A stretch of DNA of 64,000 nt from HGM11368 sp051883415. GTDB lineage: Bacteria > Bacillota > Clostridia > Christensenellales > UBA3700. Below are positions 40,044 through 47,948 of the stretch, in pieces. Made by a program: the position numbers and the translations under genes. A model generated the notes under the pieces. That model saw only the letters and a program-made list of their open reading frames with translations. It was not told the origin of the DNA and made no database searches. The stretch spans positions 1-64,000 of the forward strand of contig JBJETR010000036.1 of assembly GCA_051883415.1 (NCBI GenBank), read 5' to 3'. Each line of letters begins with the position of its first letter. Position 1 is the first letter of the stretch.

Positions 40044-41231
40044 ATGCAAAAAATTAAGATAAAATCAACAATTTTAGTCGCAATGTTGATTGCGATATTT
40101 AGCACGATTATGTGCATGGGCTTCGTGTCCGCTGAAGAAATAGGAACTAACGTTGATACAATAGTTGGTACTATTGTACATAGAATCAATTATTATGATA
40201 AATCCGGTGCGCTTATTAAGACGGAAGGATTACTTGCCGGCAATAATATGACAGGCATCGAAGGCTATGAAGGCGACTACGTCGTAAGGACGGAAAACTA
40301 TGGTGAATTAAATAAATATTTCTCTTATATAGTGCCAAGTGAAGAATTTGTTAAAAATAATTATGTATATAATGATAATTCAAGTTCATATTGGGTGTTA
40401 AATAAAGATTACGAATTTACCGCTAAAAAAATTCAAAGTGGTAGTGACGATATGTCAGATATAATTGTATGTGAAGATGCAGGTATAATAGAGAATGATT
40501 CTTTTGGATATATAATTAATATATTAACTTCGTCTATTTTTGATTTGTCTTCTAATGTGAATTTATATTATAATCTTTCGATTGACGGTTCTGCATCTAA
40601 ATGTTTTGAAGAAATCAATCATACCTTCCCGAGAGATTATATATGTTTATCATTCAATGACATAAATACTTCTTCCGCTTTATTTACATATACGTTAAAT
40701 ATTAATAGATTAATCGAATTTACGAGTATTTATGATGTTACATTAGATTCAAATATAAATGCTGATGATTATATCTATTATTACATAAATGAAACTATGT
40801 CTTTGGACGAGTTGACCGCACTTAATATGGATAACGTAATGTCGGATACTATCAACGTTTATACCGATATTGAACCCGCAAAAGAACCCGAAGCCCCTAC
40901 CGATGAGCCAACCGATGAGCCAAGTGGCGATGAAAATGGAGATATTGTTCTACCACCTTCGGACAAGCCAAGCGATACGGACAAGCCTTCCGATGAAAAG
41001 ACTATCAAGAGTAAGCTTGAAAAAAGTAACGCTGAGCTTAAAGCGCAATGGACTGCCCTACTCGATCACGATTGGCAAAATGCTAACGGTTGGCAACTCA
41101 TCACGCTCATGACTATCACTCTTGCGGTTGTAATCGCAATTATCGTGACGATACCTATCGTGTGTCACCAAATCAAGAAGGCGACCAACGTCAAGAGAAT
41201 CAAAGTAAGAAGCGCAGCACGCAAACGCTAA
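40044..41231 (+). CDS. Secreted single-pass protein with acidic Pro-rich linker (395 aa)
   Basis: Signal peptide (1-31, ending VSAEE), an AT-rich-coded ectodomain of unknown fold (about 35-270), a linker rich in Pro, Asp and Glu (EAPTDEPTDEPSGDENGD), a helical stretch with Trp, then a C-terminal membrane helix (LMTITLAVVIAIIVTIPIV) and a basic tail (VKRIKVRSAARKR). Begins three bases after the previous gene. Third member of the set of type I membrane proteins with basic tails. Confidence 0.72.
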   Translation: MQKIKIKSTILVAMLIAIFSTIMCMGFVSAEEIGTNVDTIVGTIVHRINYYDKSGALIKTEGLLAGNNMTGIEGYEGDYVVRTENYGELNKYFSYIVPSEEFVKNNYVYNDNSSSYWVLNKDYEFTAKKIQSGSDDMSDIIVCEDAGIIENDSFGYIINILTSSIFDLSSNVNLYYNLSIDGSASKCFEEINHTFPRDYICLSFNDINTSSALFTYTLNINRLIEFTSIYDVTLDSNINADDYIYYYINETMSLDELTALNMDNVMSDTINVYTDIEPAKEPEAPTDEPTDEPSGDENGDIVLPPSDKPSDTDKPSDEKTIKSKLEKSNAELKAQWTALLDHDWQNANGWQLITLMTITLAVVIAIIVTIPIVCHQIKKATNVKRIKVRSAARKR

Positions 41232-41240
41232 ATCAACTAT

Positions 41241-41269
41241 ATATCACGCACTAATATAGTGCGTGATAT
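41241..41269. other. Perfect 13-bp hairpin between structural genes
   Basis: ATATCACGCACTA-ATA-TAGTGCGTGATAT, without a T-tract. Might slow RNA decay or tune expression between the two flanking genes. Confidence 0.55.
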
Positions 41270-41281
41270 CCCGAGGAAATT

Positions 41282-41665
41282 ATGACTAGAAAAAAGAAAG
41301 AATCAAGAAAATACATACCCGTAAAGTACAGTGTAAAAATAGACATGTCGCCGGTTGCCAAAGGGCATCCGGGAATACAGTTCGGTAAGACACGTAGCGG
41401 TAAAAATAAATTGTTTGGGCTTACAACTGAGGCAAACGAACGAACAAGCAAAATTAAACTGCCTAAAAATACCAATCCCAAAGACGATAGAGATGCCTAT
41501 ATCCTTACTGTAGTTAGAACATCGAAAGATAAACACTTAAAAGAGCCGTATGAACAACATGTGATACCCAAAGAAGATATGCCTATTATTCGGCATTTGG
41601 TAGACAAATATAAGAAATCTCAAAATAAAAAGCCAAAAGGTTGGTATGACAAAAAAAAGAAATAG
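41282..41665 (+). CDS. Hypothetical highly basic protein (127 aa)
   Basis: Lys-rich at both ends (TRKKKESRKYIPVKYSVK and KPKGWYDKKKK), no membrane segment. GAGGAA upstream of the ATG. No family recognised. With the 104-aa protein it is the second strongly basic soluble protein in the structural block, a possible DNA-binding virion or assembly protein. Confidence 0.65.
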   Translation: MTRKKKESRKYIPVKYSVKIDMSPVAKGHPGIQFGKTRSGKNKLFGLTTEANERTSKIKLPKNTNPKDDRDAYILTVVRTSKDKHLKEPYEQHVIPKEDMPIIRHLVDKYKKSQNKKPKGWYDKKKK

Positions 41666-41723
41666 ACGAGTTCGGTGAGTAATATGTCTAAGCATATACC
41701 GCCCGTAAATCTACTCGTCTATT
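41661..41723. other. Long-range hairpin before the ATPase gene
   Basis: AATAGACGAG (41661-41670, overlapping a stop codon) pairs with CTCGTCTATT (41714-41723). A further small palindrome GACTATTATAGTC follows. Intergenic control of the ATPase gene is possible. Confidence 0.45.
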
Positions 41724-41778
41724 CAGCAATAGTATAATCAATAAGACTATTATAGTCAAGTATTTTTAGAAAAATTAT

Positions 41779-43173
41779 ATGGAATTAAAGAATACGTACA
41801 TATATCACTCAATTAAACCACTCATATTCGGCGCATTGTGTGCATTATTCGCTATCGTGAGTTATCTCATCGGCGAGTATACACCCGGTGTTGATAAGGC
41901 TGTATTGATTATTACGTTGACCATAACCGGTGTTATGGCGGTCCTATTTTTCGTGTCGGTAGGCATGCTCGCAAGCGTGGCAAGTTACGACTTGCAATGT
42001 CAAGCGCACGAGTACGACGTGCAAACCTTTCCGTATTATTGCATAGTGGTCGAAGGCGCTCCCGGTGCAGGCAAAACAGACACAATCAAACGCGAAGCAA
42101 TTATTCGTGCGGAGTACAATTACGCACTATTGCGTGAGGAATACTTCCTTATGTACAATACTTTACCTGACATAATTGAACAAAACGACGTCGAAGCTCT
42201 TAACAAGTGGCACGAAGTCAAAAACACCTATAAATTTTATATGAATCATCCGGACATTTTCCCATGTCTGATATCGAATGTGCCTATGACCGTAGACGGT
42301 CGGAAGGTACTCAAGTTTTCTTTTGCTTATCTTGTTCAAGAGGCAAATCTCGGATACCGCACCGTCGCAATAATAGATGAAACTCGTGATGCCGGTGTTA
42401 CCAATGAAGATTCTGCCAATCTTCCACGTGAAATGGACGAGTTTTTTAGATTTGTTCGTCAGTTCTACGAGGCAACTGTATATTGTACCGAGCAAAACAA
42501 GGCACGTGTCGTGCTTGCTTTGCGGTGCGTAGCGGTCAATTATACTATGGAATCAATGCAAAAAGGCATATTACGCCCAATGCTCTTAGAAAAGCACTAC
42601 AATAGGCTTTTCAATAAATATTATGCCAAATACGGCGATAGGGAATATATCCTATTCCCTAAGAAAAAGTATAATCTTATATACGATTTTAACTATTACA
42701 ATATGCGAAAATATAGCATATCTCAACTAATGTGCTTTCGCCCTGTTCCTGCACACAAGTGTCTTTGTCTTTGCTTCGAGCAAAATCCACGTGAGGTCGC
42801 TAAACTTATCAGACTCAAGAAGCTTATTAATTCTATTGGCTTTATTAAGTATTCTCGCAAGGTCGTTGGTGGAACACAAGGCAACGTTACGGTCAATCAA
42901 GCGACTCAAGAAGGTAGTTACACTCAACAAAAAGATGCTAATATCCATAATTTTTATCGTGAAAGTTATTACATGCCTGCATGCAGACGATATAAAAGTG
43001 ATACGAGAATGTTTAAGAAACTCAATAAAGCTTACAATATGCGCTTTAATCCCGATAATTGGGGCTATCAAGATTACGTTGATAGAGATTTTTGGGACGA
43101 AAATTTGAAATATCGTTCTGATTTTTCAAAGAAAAGCAGAAATAATGTCGGCGAAGCCGAAAAAACGAAGTAA
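41779..43173 (+). CDS. Zot/pI-like P-loop ATPase, membrane-tethered (464 aa)
   Basis: Two N-terminal membrane helices (PLIFGALCALFAIVSYLIG at about 13-31; VLIITLTITGVMAVLFFVSVGMLA at about 40-63), then an ATPase domain: Walker A EGAPGAGKTD (about 95-104), Walker B RTVAIIDET (about 195), and a VRQFYEATVYCTEQNKARV stretch like the sensor part of HerA/FtsK-type Zot proteins. The family drives extrusion of filamentous phage through the membrane. No VirD4/TraG or FtsK gamma features are seen. The C-terminal 130 residues are basic and unassigned. Family assignment is by motif and context. Confidence 0.62.
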   Translation: MELKNTYIYHSIKPLIFGALCALFAIVSYLIGEYTPGVDKAVLIITLTITGVMAVLFFVSVGMLASVASYDLQCQAHEYDVQTFPYYCIVVEGAPGAGKTDTIKREAIIRAEYNYALLREEYFLMYNTLPDIIEQNDVEALNKWHEVKNTYKFYMNHPDIFPCLISNVPMTVDGRKVLKFSFAYLVQEANLGYRTVAIIDETRDAGVTNEDSANLPREMDEFFRFVRQFYEATVYCTEQNKARVVLALRCVAVNYTMESMQKGILRPMLLEKHYNRLFNKYYAKYGDREYILFPKKKYNLIYDFNYYNMRKYSISQLMCFRPVPAHKCLCLCFEQNPREVAKLIRLKKLINSIGFIKYSRKVVGGTQGNVTVNQATQEGSYTQQKDANIHNFYRESYYMPACRRYKSDTRMFKKLNKAYNMRFNPDNWGYQDYVDRDFWDENLKYRSDFSKKSRNNVGEAEKTK

Positions 43174-43181
43174 GCAATAAT

Positions 43182-43233
43182 AATAGCACGCCGTCGCAAG
43201 GGGAAGCGAAGCGACGTGCGACGGCGTGCTATT
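43182..43233. other. Perfect 17-bp hairpin, candidate packaging signal or origin
   Basis: Left arm 43182-43198 (AATAGCACGCCGTCGCA), 18-base purine-rich loop, right arm 43217-43233. It is GC-rich in an AT-rich element and lies directly after the ATPase gene. No T-tract, though it may also stop transcription. Confidence 0.6.
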
Positions 43234-43273
43234 GTTCTGCTGACGGTATTGTGTAATAATATCCGTTTATAAT

Positions 43274-43287
43274 CGCAAGCGCTTGCG
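43274..43287. repeat. 14-bp perfect palindrome CGCAAGCGCTTGCG
   Basis: Followed directly by a further CTTGCG copy. About 40 bp past the large hairpin, in the gap before the 143-aa gene. It shares CTTGCG with the first hairpin at 34466, which may mean one protein binds both regions. Confidence 0.55.
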
Positions 43288-43324
43288 CTTGCGTCCAACA
43301 TATTCAAATAAAAGGGGGTAAATT

Positions 43325-43756
43325 ATGTATCTTATTATCTATCGAGAAAAAGAGAGAGAGGCATCCACACTAACCAACGGTGCCGATGCAACGCCAAGTA
43401 GCAAAAATTCGACCGAAAACAAAGTCGCCTTCGTGCCAAAAATTGTCAACGTGGTGGAAGTGCCGGGCAAAAAACTAACTTGGGCAAAAAACACGTTGAT
43501 TGCCTACAATGCCGACTCAAGCAAGCCGTATATCGCAGAACTCGTCGAGGAAGACGATAATGGTCTTGTAGCCTTCCTATATCGCAATCGCAAATACGAT
43601 ATTGAGGAATACGGGAATATGGCAAAAGAATTACGTGACCAATTCAATACTATATACGAAGGCGTGACCGATAGGCTTGATGCGCTCCTTGAGGCGTGTC
43701 GCCGAAAAATAGCCTTAAGCGGTGGAGACGTCGCACCTATACAAAGTGAGGATTAG
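43325..43756 (+). CDS. Hypothetical protein (143 aa)
   Basis: A charged N-terminus (IYREKEREAS), a low-complexity Thr/Ser/Asn part, then a folded domain (VEVPGKKLTWAKNTLIAYNAD...NGLVAFLYRNRKYDIEEY) and a helical end (EGVTDRLDALLEACRRKIAL). No membrane segment. AAGGGGG upstream. No family recognised. Confidence 0.65.
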   Translation: MYLIIYREKEREASTLTNGADATPSSKNSTENKVAFVPKIVNVVEVPGKKLTWAKNTLIAYNADSSKPYIAELVEEDDNGLVAFLYRNRKYDIEEYGNMAKELRDQFNTIYEGVTDRLDALLEACRRKIALSGGDVAPIQSED

Positions 43757-43759
43757 TAT

Positions 43760-44110
43760 ATGTTCCAAGACAATCTATTTAGAGAACTTATCATAGACAA
43801 CTTTGCGGGTGGTGGCGGTGCATCTACGGGGATAGAGTTGGCAACGGGTATGCCCGTGGACATTGCAATCAATCACGACGAAGATGCTATCGCCATGCAC
43901 AAAGTCAATCACCCGCACACGGTACACTACCAAGAAGACGTATTTGCAATAGATCCCGAGAAGGTAACGGGCGGTAGACCTGTCGGCATTGCTTGGTTTT
44001 CGCCTGACTGTAAGCACTTTTCAAGAGCCAAAGGTGGTAAGCCTGTCGACAAGAAGATACGTGGCTTGTCGTGGGTAATTATCAAATGGGCAATGTCGAG
44101 CGTTGTGTAA
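43760..44110 (+). pseudogene. C5-cytosine DNA methyltransferase, N-terminal fragment (116 aa)
   Basis: Shows motif I (DNFAGGGGASTG), the acidic motif II region (AINHDEDAIAMHKVNHP), motif III-like TVHYQEDVF and the catalytic motif IV (FSPDCKHFSRAKGG), then IRGLSWVIIKWA and a stop. A whole enzyme needs about 300-450 residues with motifs VIII-X and a target domain; nothing after the stop continues it. A remnant left by deletion, or, less likely, a split enzyme completed elsewhere. Intact relatives are common phage anti-restriction genes. Confidence 0.8.
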
Positions 44111-44131
44111 CGTCGCACGTAGGAGATAACT

Positions 44132-44317
44132 ATGGACAAGATATTATCCAGGATACACGAAGAACTCAAAAAATACGGCGTGCTCAAGACCTATAAAACG
44201 CTCACCTACACGTCGTACGAAGAATATATGTACGACGGCGAACTGTGGCGTGTCACCTTCAAAACCGATGTCAACGGTATGAAGTATATTTGGAAAATCA
44301 CCGCACCGGAGCGTTGA
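44132..44317 (+). CDS. Hypothetical protein (61 aa)
   Basis: MDKILSRIHEELKKYGVLKTYKTL... with Tyr/Trp-rich beta C-terminus (GELWRVTFKTDVNGMKYIWKI). GGAG precedes the ATG. Last gene of the element; no family recognised. Confidence 0.6.
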   Translation: MDKILSRIHEELKKYGVLKTYKTLTYTSYEEYMYDGELWRVTFKTDVNGMKYIWKITAPER

Positions 44318-44792
44318 TATAACGCCATATACCCTACCACGCTGGGGCGAAGCGTGGGCAATCCGTCCATAAGACGTAGTATATATTGATATTATTATAA
44401 TTATAGAAATAGCGTCAGCAGTGGCGCTATTTGGCGTGCAATTCGTTTTTACCGCTTGAGTCGGCTCATTTTTTCAAAAGAAAAGTAGCAAAAGAAATAT
44501 GGATATAGATACACTAATTATTTACTAATGTAACTTTTCTATAATAAACATACTCTACCAAGTTATTAGCGTTAGTTTTATACATACTATTACACTTTTA
44601 TACTTTACACTTTTATAAATATAATAGAATATTTAAGGCTTAATATTTATTTATATAAAGATATACACGGCTATTCGCCGTGATTCATTGGCTTTAGAAG
44701 GATTTTTGAGCGATATGCAGTATGCTCATTGATATTGTGTTTTTGTTGTGTATAAACTCCAAAATTCCCTAAAAATCTAAGTTTCCGCCCTG
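44318..44792. other. Non-coding right end of the element
   Basis: No gene recognised. Holds the hairpins CCACGCT-GGGGCGA-AGCGTGG (44337-44357) and AATAGCG ... CGCTATT near 44406-44430, then about 350 bp of very AT-rich sequence up to attR. Possible integrase arm sites or a second origin. Confidence 0.45.
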
Positions 44793-44809
44793 CTCGTTGG
44801 AGTCACCAA
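44793..44809 (+). other. attR core
   Basis: CTCGTTGGAGTCACCAA, exact copy of attL. It abuts a strong terminator that would be the native one of tRNA-Glu. Confidence 0.88.
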
Positions 44810-44845
44810 AAAATAACACCACAATTCGTTGTGGTGTTATTTTTT
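44808..44845. terminator. Displaced native terminator of tRNA-Glu
   Basis: Perfect 17-bp stem AAAAAATAACACCACAA-TTCG-TTGTGGTGTTATTTTTT directly after attR. Before integration it would have started right at the tRNA CCA. Confidence 0.85.
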
Positions 44846-45091
44846 GGTACCCCATTACGAGCAATAGAATAGTCTCGGCTAATCAAGTTTGACTTCTTAC
44901 TTAGTCTCGTGCCGAGCGTTTTCGCATCCGTAGGATATTCGCCGATAGGCGAAATTCTCGTTGGAGTCGTTCCTTATTTTTTTGTTACTCCCTTGCGTAT
45001 AAGTTCGCCGATAGGCGAAGCTCTCGTCGTAGGCTTATGCTTTCTAACTTATTTTTACTTATTTTTGACACAAAACTTCGGCTAGGCGGTA
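44846..45091. other. Non-coding region right of the element, with degenerate att-like copy
   Basis: Contains TTCTCGTTGGAGTC (44955-44968), a 14-base match to the tRNA-Glu 3' arm, preceded by TCGCCGATAGGCGA; a second TTCGCCGATAGGCGAA lies near 45006. No gene is seen. It may be a scar of an earlier tRNA-Glu copy or insertion. Confidence 0.5.
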
Positions 45092-45120
45092 TTGACAACT
45101 ATCTAAAACAGCAGTAGAAT
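45092..45120 (+). promoter_or_regulatory. Promoter of the SDR gene
   Basis: TTGACA (45092-45097), 17-bp spacer, TAGAAT (45115-45120). Confidence 0.65.
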
Positions 45121-45154
45121 TATTGTAGCACGAACTACTAAAAGGAGTAATATT

Positions 45155-45985
45155 ATGGCTAACGTATGTGTTATAACAGGTGGCGGAAGCGGTATGGGGC
45201 TTGCTGCTGCCAAATTTATGTCAAAAGACAAAATCATCGTGATATCGGGTAGAACGATGAGCAAGCTCGAGGGTGCAGTTGCCGAGTTGAAAGCGTTGGG
45301 ATACGACGCTTATGCAAAATCGTGCGACACCTCCAATAGAGAAAGCGTAAAAGAATTGGTTGCTTTTGCATCTTCCCTCGGCGAAATCAAAAACGTCATT
45401 AACGCGGCGGGCGTCTCCCCTGCTATGAAGGGAACGCAAGAGAGCATTCTGCGTATCAACGCTTTGGGTACGGTTTACGTAAACCAAGAGTTTTCTAAGG
45501 TTATGTCAAAAGGAAGCGTTATCGTTGACATCTCCTCCAATTCTGCATACGTTTTGCCTTCTTTCTTAATCAACAAAAAGGTTTATGCTCTTGCAGAAAC
45601 CGATGAGGATACCTTCTTGAAAAAGCTCATCAAAAAGAGTAACCTTGCCAAGGGAGAATATCAACGCAAGGGCTTTGCCTACTCTCTCTCCAAGAACTTT
45701 GTCGTTTGGTATGCGCAAAAATGTGCCTTCGAATACGGCAAAAAAGGCATAAGAGTTGCTTCTTTGAGCCCCGGACTTATCGCAACCGATATGGGCAACC
45801 TCGAAAAGGAAGAGGGCGGAATGCTAATTCCTTTCTCTTGCGAAGAAAGAATGGGTACGCCTGAAGAACTCGGCTTCGCAATCGCAACACTTGCCGACGA
45901 GCGCAACGGATACCTTGCGGGCGTGGATATACTGTGCGACGGTGGTAGCACCTACGGTATGAAAGAATTTAAGAAGAAAAAATAA
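45155..45985 (+). CDS. Short-chain dehydrogenase/reductase (SDR)
   Basis: 276 residues. Rossmann fold: cofactor motif TGGGSGMG (8-15), NAAG (VINAAGVSP), catalytic Ser in VDISSNS and YxxxK (YSLSK near 183). A C-terminal DGG segment (VDILCDGGSTYG) is typical of 3-oxoacyl-reductase or steroid-dehydrogenase-like members. It has an insert of about 30 residues before the active-site Tyr. NAD(P)-dependent; substrate unknown. AAAAGGAG upstream; monocistronic. Confidence 0.88.
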   Translation: MANVCVITGGGSGMGLAAAKFMSKDKIIVISGRTMSKLEGAVAELKALGYDAYAKSCDTSNRESVKELVAFASSLGEIKNVINAAGVSPAMKGTQESILRINALGTVYVNQEFSKVMSKGSVIVDISSNSAYVLPSFLINKKVYALAETDEDTFLKKLIKKSNLAKGEYQRKGFAYSLSKNFVVWYAQKCAFEYGKKGIRVASLSPGLIATDMGNLEKEEGGMLIPFSCEERMGTPEELGFAIATLADERNGYLAGVDILCDGGSTYGMKEFKKKK

Positions 45986-46012
45986 ACCGCATAGAACAAA
46001 ACCAAAAAAATA

Positions 46013-46051
46013 AAAAATTGCCGCCGTTGTCAATATAGGTAGACAACGGCG
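46013..46051 (-). terminator. Terminator between SDR and macrodomain genes
   Basis: CGCCGTTGTC / GACAACGGCG stem (46022-46051), with T6 on the minus side; convergent genes share it. Confidence 0.75.
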
Positions 46052-46062
46052 AATTTGTTATA

Positions 46063-46572
46063 TCAAAAATCTAATAACACAATTTCCAATGCTTGGCAAA
46101 AGACTTCGTACTCTTTGTCGCTATAACAATATATATAGCACTCTTCAATATTGTCGGCTTGGAAAGACAAAATAGTTTTGATGGCAATAAGTGCGCACTT
46201 GTCTAGCGGAAAGCCATAAATGCCTGCCGAGATAGGCACGAGAGCTATGCTCTTGAAGCCATTGGAATCGGCAATGATAAGACAATTGAGAAAGGTGTCT
46301 CTTAGTTTCTTGGCATCGTCAAGAGTACCTCTATACTGAGGTCCTACGGCGTGTATAATATGCTTGCCCAATCGGTAACCGTTGGTAAGTACGGCATGTC
46401 CCGTCTTGCAACCGCCTATAGCATCGCACTCTCTTTGCAGTTCGGCGTGCCCCGCCGCTTTGAAAATCGCTCCGCACACTCCGCCACCTGCTTGCAATTG
46501 TTCGTTGGCAGCGTTGACGATAACGTCGGCGTCTGCCTCCAAGACGCTACCCTTTTTGATTTGTAACAACAT
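46063..46572 (-). CDS. Macrodomain protein (O-acetyl-ADP-ribose deacetylase type)
   Basis: 169 residues, the whole protein being one macrodomain: ADVIVNAANEQLQAGGGVCGAIFKAAG (ADP-ribose loop 1) and VPISAGIYGFPLDKC (loop 2). Members hydrolyse O-acetyl-ADP-ribose or remove mono-ADP-ribose from proteins. AGGAGG upstream. Stand-alone gene; no partner ADP-ribosyltransferase is nearby. Confidence 0.92.
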   Translation of the reverse strand: MLLQIKKGSVLEADADVIVNAANEQLQAGGGVCGAIFKAAGHAELQRECDAIGGCKTGHAVLTNGYRLGKHIIHAVGPQYRGTLDDAKKLRDTFLNCLIIADSNGFKSIALVPISAGIYGFPLDKCALIAIKTILSFQADNIEECYIYCYSDKEYEVFCQALEIVLLDF

Positions 46573-46761
46573 AATATCCTCCTAATACTGCCGAGTTGGC
46601 TTTTGTCGGTTTTAAAGCACCCTCGCTCCTCCTTCCTCTACAATAGGACAACCGCACTTTGGATATATTATCTCATAACGTCAACAAATTTTCAATACCT
46701 AAGCCAAAATGGTTTTGTCCGTCTTTCGTTCTATTTTTGGACAAGGGCTATAAACTATAAT

Positions 46762-47358
46762 ATGAATACTGTCTACGTCGTAATGATGATAGCGTCACTA
46801 TTGCTAGTGACAATTACCGCACCGGAGTCGGCGCTGAGTATTATGCTGGGTGGAGCAAAGAGTGCAATCGGCTTGTCTGTGTCGCTGTGTGCAATATATA
46901 CGGTGTGGCTGTCGGTGTTGCAAATCATCGACAAAACGGGTATGGGCAAAACGCTAAGCAAAGCCTTCAAGCCTTTGACAAAAAAGCTCTTTAGGGGAGA
47001 GAGCGACCTAGCCTTGGAATATATTACTCTCAACTTCTCCGCCAATCTATTGGGTATGGGCGGAGCGGCAACTCCACTCGGTATAAAGGCAATGGAATAT
47101 ATGCAGGACGGCTCCGACAAGGCAAGTGACAATATGATATTGTTTATGGTCATCAACGCAACGTCAATCCAACTCTTGCCCGCAACTATCATCGGTCTTA
47201 GGGCAAGCAAGGGCTCTGCCTCTGCCTCGGATATAATTTTGCCAAGTCTCATTGCCACCACCTTCTCTACGCTTATAGGCGTGATTTTGTGCAAGGTGCT
47301 TTGCTCTAAGAAAGCAGAGAAAAAAGAGGAAACTCTGCCACTCAAGGACAAACTATGA
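46762..47358 (+). CDS. spmA: Spore maturation protein A homologue
   Basis: 198 residues, multi-pass membrane protein with the nucleoside-recognition Gate domain (TVWLSVLQIIDKTGM, LNFSANLLGMGGAATPLGIKAMEYMQ, VINATSIQLLPATIIGLRA). SpmA/SpmB are needed for spore core dehydration in Bacillus. The ATG at 46762 is placed from the family N-terminus; it has no ribosome site and sits directly after TATAAAC-TATAAT, so the mRNA may be leaderless. Confidence 0.88.
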   Translation: MNTVYVVMMIASLLLVTITAPESALSIMLGGAKSAIGLSVSLCAIYTVWLSVLQIIDKTGMGKTLSKAFKPLTKKLFRGESDLALEYITLNFSANLLGMGGAATPLGIKAMEYMQDGSDKASDNMILFMVINATSIQLLPATIIGLRASKGSASASDIILPSLIATTFSTLIGVILCKVLCSKKAEKKEETLPLKDKL

Positions 47359-47861
47359 GCGCATATATTTTACCTGCTTTTATAATATTGGTGATTGCAT
47401 TCGGAGTAGTCAAAAAAATCTCGATATTCGATTGCTTTGCCACGGGAGCAAAGGAAGGATTGCACCTGGTAGTGTCGGTTTTTCCCTTTCTCTGTAGCAT
47501 TATGATTGCCGTAGAACTGTTTTCTATGAGCGGACTGAGTAAGTATTTTTCTAAAATTTTGGAACCTGTATTGACTTTTTTGGGTGTGCCGAGCGAATTG
47601 TGCGAACTGCTTATCATTCTTCCGTTGAGCGGAAACGGCTCTATTGCAATGTTGGAAAATATCTACAACACCTACGGAGTGGATAGCTTTATCGCCCGCT
47701 GTGCTTCGGTCATAGTCAGCGCAAGCGAAACGGTATTTTATATCGCGACGATGTACTTCTCCACCACCAAAGTAAAAAAGTTGAGATACGCTATCCCCGT
47801 AGCATTGTTCTCAACTTATGCGGGCGTTATAATCTCTTGTCTAATGTGTAGATTGCTTTGA
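47355..47861 (+). CDS. spmB: Spore maturation protein B homologue
   Basis: 168 residues, Gate-domain membrane protein (GAKEGLHLVVSVFPFLCSIMIAVELF, LPLSGNGSIAML, VSASETVFYIATMYFSTTKV). Overlaps spmA by four bases (ATGA). With SpmA it implies an endospore-forming ancestry. Confidence 0.9.
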   Translation: MSAYILPAFIILVIAFGVVKKISIFDCFATGAKEGLHLVVSVFPFLCSIMIAVELFSMSGLSKYFSKILEPVLTFLGVPSELCELLIILPLSGNGSIAMLENIYNTYGVDSFIARCASVIVSASETVFYIATMYFSTTKVKKLRYAIPVALFSTYAGVIISCLMCRLL

Positions 47862-47948
47862 GTTGACTAAGCTATCCTATCGATTTGGACGTGCCTATAA
47901 CAACTACAAGCTCTGTTTCGCCGACAAAATTATACTAAAAAAACGGTC

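Larger units (their letters stand above)
29311..44809. mobile_element. Integrated inovirus-like (filamentous phage-like) element, about 15.5 kb
   Basis: Bounded by a 17-bp direct repeat (29311-29327 and 44793-44809) with the tRNA-Glu 3' end at the left. Content: tyrosine integrase, three XRE regulators, ssDNA-binding protein and tiny early genes, then structural-type genes (three secreted single-pass proteins), a Zot/pI-like ATPase and a methyltransferase remnant. It is visibly more AT-rich than the flanks. It has no relaxase, type IV secretion, terminase or capsid genes. Filamentous phage is the best fit; a novel integrative element that exports surface proteins is the alternative. Confidence 0.65.

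Noticed and set aside
29311..44809. Integrative conjugative element
   Set aside because: No relaxase, coupling protein, VirB4-like ATPase or mating-pair genes; the only ATPase has Zot-like rather than VirB4/VirD4 features.
29311..44809. Tailed (Caudoviricetes) prophage
   Set aside because: No terminase, portal, capsid, tail, holin or lysin gene, and the size is too small.
46603..46761. N-terminal extension of spmA
   Set aside because: The extra 53 residues are not like SpmA, which begins at the membrane helix; the extension covers the promoter region.
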